15,939 bases of DNA. It comes from Pilaira anomala (taxonomy: Eukaryota; Mucoromycota; Mucoromycetes; Mucorales; Mucoraceae). This document shows positions 10,899 through 15,939 of this stretch, one piece after another. The notes under the pieces were generated by a model. The model saw only the letters and a list, made by a program, of their open reading frames with translations. It searched no databases and was not told where the DNA came from. Position 1 is the stretch's first letter. The number at the start of each line of letters is the position of its first letter. The DNA lies in contig JAIXMQ010000180.1 in assembly GCA_025716855.1 (NCBI GenBank), positions 1 to 15,939 of the forward strand, written 5' to 3'. The position numbers were made by a program, and so were the translations under genes.

Positions 10899-12588
10899 AA
10901 GAATAAAGGTTATATTTTGTATAAGGTTGTAGTTACGCGTAGGCTTTTTGTTTTTTTTTTGAATCATAAAGTACGTAGATCTTCTCTTGTCATTTTAGCT
11001 TCTCTCTCCGTAAAAGATAAATTTTTTCGTGTTATTCAAATAGATTTCTACATGATACAAATCTAATTTAGTGAGTAGGTTCATTACCAAGTGTATATGA
11101 TATATTCTGTTTTTTTTGTGTATTGTGGGTATATACTACGCCATTGGTTTACCATGTATACAAACCGATTTTTTTTTAAAAACATTTTGTAGTGACACTT
11201 CGTTGGTTTAAAATAAAAAAGTATACAATTACATGAAAGTAATACTATATACTTTGTACTAAATGTTGATTAATTACAGAAAAAAAAAAGCGTGTTTTTA
11301 TCTTTGTACTTGGGTGAATTTGTGCTCCTTGATATATTTAGAAATTATTATAGCATATACTTTGAAAATCTTTGTTCAAAATCGATTCTTGATTACGGAT
11401 ACCGTAGAGTGTTGCAAATAAGCTATAACATCTTCGACTTCTATCTGCCTTGATATATAGTATTTTAGAAGCTTCAGTCCCCCAAGTCAGAAACATCCTT
11501 TAAAAGATCAAGCTCTGTTAAGAGCATAACCAGACAAACTAAGCTGACCAATTACACATATGATCTTGTAACTGATCCGAGGTAACAGAGGAAAAAACTT
11601 TCCGCCATAAACTTTATTATTTAGGAGGAAGCATGGTGAGGAGAAGCTACAATTTTCTTCTACAAATGATTTATTTACTTTAGGTATTATTTATTAGGAC
11701 ATAGAACTACATGATGTTTACACACTTACATATATATGTGTAATAAATGTTCATAAAAAAAAATGGGCTGAGGTCGTTTTCAAAAGAAGAAATTTTTTTG
11801 ATAACCAATAAGCGCTATACGATATCTTTATATTGATATGGTCACGCTAATAATAAAAGAGTGATATAAGGTATGCACTGCAGTATAGTGGCATTATAAT
11901 ATTTTGATATCTTTTATCTTTATAGATTTCTTTTGTTCAATTTAAAAGAAATGCTTGATGTTTCTTTCATTAGCCTTTTCATTCTTATATAGTATACAAT
12001 GAAATCGCTTGAGCCTGACTAGCCTCCGTTACTAAGGTCCATTATAATACTGTTTATTTAGTACAATTATAAAGAAGGCAGAGGTATAAGTGTATCATAC
12101 GGGCGAGGTCGTGGTTATGTGCTATCGCCAATCGATTATATTTGCGGGTATAATACACTCCTTTTATTTAGAGGAAAGAATTACCTAATCCACTCCTAAA
12201 AGTAATGCTATTCTTTTCAATTCATACTCCATAGATTTTGATTTTTTTTTTTCTTCAAAGCAATCTTTCGAATGATTATTTTTCTAACCTTCATTATCAA
12301 TTGTCTTTTTTAATCACATTGACGACCTTCCTTACAATACAAAAGTGTAGTAGGTAAAAAGAAACACCTCGACTTTTTAGATTGCATTTCTGGTTAATAA
12401 AATTCCTAAAACCTATCATTCGCTCTATAGTCAACAACTGCCTAATTAAGCTTTATCGACCTTTTCAACCCACATAAAAAATATTAACATTAATGAAAAA
12501 TGTTAACATTAACATTTGGTATTAACTTTAAATCCCAGCACTAACATTTTTTGTATTTTTTTTACTGGATTGATGATGATGTTTTCGA

Positions 12589-12612
12589 ATATATATATAT
12601 ATATATATATAT
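12589..12612. repeat. (AT)12 microsatellite
   Basis: Uninterrupted AT dinucleotide run in non-coding DNA. Confidence 0.9.
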
Positions 12613-12955
12613 ACATACATTGGCTTCAAGGATCGGTTTGAAATGACCGTCTTTTATTTGCTAAATAGTGCTGGTAGTATCTCTACGTTCAAATAATAGA
12701 TTTAGTAAAGAATTGATAACATTTTTACTTGAACTAATATCAAAAGACGATATACGGCTTTTAATCAACAAGTAGTAGCTAGTATCAATTGTAGAAAAGC
12801 ACATTTAGCACAATAAGCCTCGCAACTTCTTATACATGTATTTGACATAGGTTAATTTTCATCTTTTTTTTTCCCAAAAAGTGCATAAAAATATTTATTT
12901 ATTTATCAGCAAAAATCATATGGTCAAAAAATTAGGTCATCTTGACATAAAAAAA

Positions 12956-13775
12956 AATACATAAAAGCTGCTTTTGGCAAGAGAAGCTTTTCTTCCTTTT
13001 TCTTTTCTCTCTTTACTCTTTGATCTTATCTCTTATTGATTCTCTCTTGCCGGCCTTCATCTACTTAATACATATAAAAAAAAATCTAACCCTTTTTTTT
13101 TTTGTATTATAGTATGTATTAATGTTATTTGTCTTTTTTATATATATGGTACGTATAAAAGTATAAAACAAATATAAAAATTACTTTTATCTAACTCTAT
13201 TATTATACCAGTTTTTTTTTTCTTTTTCTAGTTACAGGTTCGTGGGTGCTCTAGTGATGGTTTTTTCTCTTTTGTAGTGGACTGGCTTTTAGGTATATAA
13301 ATTTAACATATTGATTATATAGTGTTTATATTGGCTCCTAATTAATATGGCTCTTTTTAGGATTACGTGTGGATGTTGTGGGTGTGGATTAAAGGTAATA
13401 CTTATATTTAATTCTAATACATATCCCATTTACTCACTCATATTAAAATATAGGTAATATTTTTCTCTTTTTCTTTTAAGATGAGGCTGGTAAGAGCTTG
13501 GCCCAGAGAGGTTTTTCAATCAAGTGGTATAATCATTTGAGTCGGTGTTTCTCTATCAAAGGTGTTTGGTTTGCTTCATGTTTTCTTTCTCTTATGGCTC
13601 TCTTTCTCGTGACTCTCTTTCTCTTCTGGTTGGTCTTTTTCAAGGATGTGAAGGAATACACTTGTACTTTTCTCTTAATAAATTACCTTTTAAACGTGTT
13701 GCTATTTACTTTAATAAAAAAGAATAATCCTTTGATTATAACATAAAATAATAAAATGACTTAGTGGTAAATAAA
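12956..13775 (+). other. T-rich region with splice-like signals; possible non-coding or decayed gene
   Basis: A weak TATA-like ATAAAAG (12961) is followed by a long CT-rich tract (12985-13050), as in many fungal promoters. Downstream are intron-like segments of typical size: GTATAT...TTTTTAG (13293-13360) and GTAATA...CTTTTAAG (13395-13480). AATAAA motifs occur near 13679 and 13766. Splicing these gives only a short frame containing RITCGCCGCGLK and ending soon after 13480. An 82-codon frame at 13498-13746 is hydrophobic mainly because the DNA is T-rich. No family is recognised. Confidence 0.25.
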
Positions 13776-13885
13776 AGCCTTGTTTTATTCTTTCTTGGCA
13801 GTAAACTAATATTACATAACGCTTTAAAATAATTTCAATAAGTCGTTTTTTTTTTTAGTCCAACACAATCATTAAACCTGTGTTG

Positions 13886-14712
13886 ACAGGTTATAGCTTT
13901 ATAAAAAATTTTGTGACACAGTTAATAAAATATTAAAAAATCATCAATTGACTCTTGAGCAGAAAGCCTAGGTAGTGTCCAGAAACCAAGGTGCTTCAAT
14001 CTCTGAGATTGCTCTTGGACTTGATTTTTCCCGTAGAGCTATATGCTATGAAGAAATATCAACTTTTCAACAAACCAACTCCTGAAGGCTGGATCGAGTT
14101 ATATTTACGGATGAATTAAGCTTTCAAACCAGTCGTTGTTCTAGCATTGTTGTGTACGGCGTACCATAAAGCATGCTTCCATCATGTTTGGAGCCAGCGG
14201 TTTAAAGTGGAAGATCTTTCTTTTCTGCTTGTAGCGGTATTTCTTACAACCGACGTTCTCTGTTGGTGATTTTTCAGAAAGGTGAAGGAACAAGTGCTTC
14301 ACTCATCAATCGAGTATACGAACCTGTTTTGAAGGACATCTACAACAGCTACACCTAGCTCACCAATTATTATGAAGATAATGCACCCATTAATGCGTCA
14401 AAACTTGCCCAAAATTGGAAGAAAGATGAAAATATGGTTTGTTTAAATTGGCCACCACAGTTTCCTGATTTAAACCCTATTGAGAATGTTTGGATGAAGA
14501 TGAAAGCAGGAAATAAACGACGTTTGCATAATGTGACAAGCCTAACAGCTTTGAAAATAATTGAAGCCTGTGAGTGGAAGAACTTAGACGTTGATTATAT
14601 TAATAAGCTTATTGATTCTATGCCTTAACGAATGAAGGCCAACAAAATATTGAGTATACGCGATATAGTGGAAATAAAGCTTTGGTGTAATTTTTTTATC
14701 AATCGTTACTGT
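13886..14712. mobile_element. Candidate limits of the Tc1/mariner relic
   Basis: The left flank from ACAGGTTATAGCTTTATAAA and the reverse complement of the right flank (ACAGTAACGATTGATAAAAA) can be aligned with gaps over about 28 bases. This would give an 827-bp element with worn terminal inverted repeats. No flanking TA duplication is visible and the match is A-rich, so the limits are tentative. Confidence 0.3.
13945..14628 (+). pseudogene. Decayed Tc1/mariner (DD34E) transposase
   Basis: Read in one frame, this encodes recognisable pieces of a Tc1-family DDE transposase interrupted by five stops. First is a helix-turn-helix fragment (LTLEQKA, stop, VVSRNQGASISEIALGLDFS). Next come FTDE with the first catalytic Asp (14110), an intermediate stretch with two stops, and LVIFQKGEGTSASLINRVYE. 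After another stop come EDNAPINASK with the second Asp (14377) and WPPQFPDLNPIENVW with Glu (14482). The second Asp and the Glu are separated by 34 residues, hence DD34E. Only about 20 codons link the helix-turn-helix to FTDE, far fewer than usual, so the second DNA-binding subdomain and linker are deleted. The usual His in the DNAPxHTxK motif is Asn. No start codon. Inactive. Confidence 0.9.
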
Positions 14713-14987
14713 GGAACATATTTCTTAACAGAAGTAACTAAGCAACATTAAAATATGTAGACAAAAAGAAAACCATACAAAAATGACATAAAAAAACAAG
14801 TCATTCATGCGAGCAGAAAAAAAAAAGGGTAAAGAGGGTCCAAAGGGTTCAAAAGGGTCTAAAAATATTTAAAATAACGACAACATACCTAAAAAAAAAA
14901 AAAAGAGGCATTTTTTCCCTTCTCTTTTTTTTTTTTTTTTTTTTTACTTTCAATGTATAAGCTGTCATGACTTCCGGTCTGGGGGTT
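14713..14987. other. Purine-rich intergenic stretch
   Basis: No gene. It contains a degenerate AAGGGT array (14823-14862), a poly(A) run near 14891 and a poly(T) run near 14925-14945. The last two may belong to the 3' region of the minus-strand gene that ends at 14988. Confidence 0.5.
14823..14862 (+). repeat. Degenerate AAGGGT-type short repeat
   Basis: AAAGGGT, AGAGGGT, AAAGGGT and AAAGGGT occur at irregular spacing of about 8-11 bases. It resembles a worn telomere-like or purine-skewed repeat; no regular unit. Confidence 0.4.
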
Positions 14988-15663
14988 TTAGTAATAATCC
15001 TCTTCAACCATGTCAATTACCCAAATATAACCAACACTTTCGGGCTTCTTCCAAGAGAAAGCGTGGTGTAAGGAACACACCACTAGTTTAGACTCGTGAT
15101 CCTTTTTTTTTCTTTTCTTCTTCCTCTTCCTCTTCTTCCTCTTCCTCTTCCTCTTCTGCTTCTTTTCTCGTTCTTCTTCTTCTTCCACTACTTAACAAAA
15201 CGGTAGTAGTATCTGAGCTATTTACGTCTAATTGGGCATTACATGTAACATGATTAAAACTATTTGTCTTTACATGAGCTTCTTGTACTATTTGAATCTT
15301 ACTTCATCTGTTTTTCTTCATTGACACTGTATTCTATAAATACAATTTCTTCTGGTAAGAAGCATCGTTTGTTGATGCAACGTCTACATCCATTGGATCA
15401 TCATGCAAGTCGAAGACATCCACGTCCATAGGATCATCATGGTCATATAGATGATCCTCGATGGTATCTTCTGCCTCCGCCATGAGGATATCCTCGTCAA
15501 GAATATAATCATAGGGGTTCACGTCATCGATGATAACATCTTGATTGCCATGTAAATACGTTTGATGTTGATTATTCCAAAGAAAAGAAAGAACCATTCT
15601 GTCTTGTTCTGTTGGTAACAAAAAATCATTTGATGACATTTGAGGCAATGGTTGTTGTTGCAT
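14988..15663 (-). CDS. Probable small spliced gene: acidic N-terminus, Lys/Arg-rich C-terminal half; unknown
   Basis: The 5' exon (15663 down to about 15344) encodes an acidic protein with two copies of HDDPMDVDV whose codons differ synonymously. Read without splicing it stops at 15334 after 109 residues. The 3' segment (15190-14988) is open, begins with EEEEER, runs through about 20 Lys/Arg, and ends in KLVVCSLHHAFSWKKPESVG and DMVEEDYY. One consistent model is 15663-15344, 15301-15243, 15190-14988 (or from 15187), with introns of 42 and 52 (55) nt, giving 193 (192) residues. A second model uses the better acceptor CAAATAG and a 14-nt exon (15287-15274). A TATA box lies upstream. I do not recognise the product; the basic stretch could be a nuclear signal. 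The splicing is uncertain. Confidence 0.45.
15384..15448 (-). repeat. Coding duplication encoding HDDPMDVDV twice
   Basis: Two 36-bp units (CATGATGATCC...GATGTC / ...GACGTT) differ mainly at third codon positions. The protein repeat has therefore been kept while the DNA diverged. Confidence 0.7.
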
Positions 15664-15758
15664 TGAGATTATAATATATAGTTATCAAAAGGTAAATTAA
15701 AACAATATGATGAAAGAAAAAGAAAGTGCGCCTTCATGTTCTGAAACGAAAAAAACAA

Positions 15759-15766
15759 TATTTATA
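15759..15766 (-). promoter_or_regulatory. TATA box of the right-end minus-strand gene
   Basis: TATAAATA on the minus strand, about 95 bp upstream of the ATG at 15663. The remaining sequence to the window edge shows no other gene. Confidence 0.45.
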
Positions 15767-15939
15767 CCTTGATTCTCGTTTATTTTTTTTTTAAAAAAAA
15801 CAATTTATGCTTGACTGTATAAACACACCTGGTCTAGGTGCAATAAGCGCTGTTGTCTTGAGAAGAGTAGTAAAAGTGTACACATTGTTTTGTAATAGAT
15901 AGAGTTAAGGTATCAGTATACAAAGCAACAAAAGTTTAA

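Larger units (their letters stand above)
9803..12955. other. Gene-poor AT-rich intergenic region
   Basis: About 3.1 kb with no open frame longer than about 55 codons on either strand and no recognisable RNA gene. It contains homopolymer A/T runs, a 53-bp tandem repeat near 10.8 kb, an AT microsatellite near 12.6 kb and scattered short palindromes (e.g. AATGTTAACATT at 12499-12510). The first few hundred bases should include the promoter of the NPC2-like gene. Confidence 0.6.

Noticed and set aside
11338..11496. 52-codon frame on the minus strand in the gene-poor region
   Set aside because: No homology recognised, flanked by stops in all frames, and short enough to occur by chance.
12976..13051. 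9-bp inverted repeat GGCAAGAGA / TCTCTTGCC separated by 58 bp
   Set aside because: The arms are purine/pyrimidine-biased in a CT-rich tract and the loop is long; chance is likely and no RNA structure is supported.
13498..13746. 82-codon hydrophobic frame on the plus strand
   Set aside because: The DNA is T-rich, so Phe/Leu content is expected by composition. There is no recognised family and no convincing start context; noted only within the uncertain region.
9803..13900. tRNA, 5S rRNA or spliceosomal RNA genes; centromere
   Set aside because: I looked for B-box-like GGTTCGA contexts, 5S and U6 landmarks and found none. No sequence evidence identifies a centromere; low gene density alone is not enough.
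14823..14862. Possible internal telomere-like array (AAGGGT)
   Set aside because: Spacing is irregular and only about four imperfect units are present; listed as a degenerate repeat, not as telomeric.

Overview
The window looks like nuclear DNA of an early-diverging fungus, most likely Mucoromycota (Mucorales-like). This is an inference from AT-rich sequence, many 40-90 nt spliceosomal introns with GTAAG/GTTAG donors and TAG/CAG acceptors, long A/T homopolymers in non-coding DNA, AATAAA-type 3' ends, and the protein families present. I see no operons, CRISPR arrays, tRNA or rRNA genes.

Layout. (1) 1-2180, + strand: a kinesin-13 (KIF2/MCAK-type) gene in four exons, probably 5'-truncated by the window edge. 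(2) 2228-3959, - strand: a five-exon ISC1/neutral-sphingomyelinase-type phospholipase C, convergent with the kinesin; one intron appears to be GC-AG. (3) 4140-7006, - strand: a four-exon gene for a roughly 890-residue membrane-anchored protein with helical repeats and a long acidic, internally repetitive tail. I do not recognise it. Two of its introns end in tandem NAGNAG acceptors. (4) 7197-8262, - strand: a five-exon ankyrin-repeat protein resembling animal ANKRD54. (5) 8622-9122, + strand: a single-exon acidic orphan with a poly-Asp tract, divergent from gene 4. (6) 9159-9802, - strand: a three-exon secreted ML-domain lipid-transfer protein (NPC2 / PG-PI-TP type), convergent with gene 5.

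From 9803 to about 13.9 kb the window is gene-poor. It holds microsatellites, a degenerate 53-bp tandem repeat, and a T-rich stretch (12.96-13.75 kb) with splice-like signals but no convincing protein. At about 13.94-14.63 kb lies a dead Tc1/mariner (DD34E) transposase with several in-frame stops and a shortened N-terminal half. The right end (14988-15663, - strand) carries a probable small gene: an acidic first exon with a DDPMDVDV repeat and a Lys/Arg-rich last exon. Its exact splicing is uncertain.

The genes are ordinary, independently transcribed eukaryotic genes. Two of them (ISC1-like and NPC2-like) act on lipids, but nothing in the sequence ties them into one pathway. I found no clear new multi-gene system. 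The most interesting items are the unrecognised anchored repeat protein (gene 3) with its tandem acceptors, the GC-AG intron in gene 2, and the unresolved gene at the right end.
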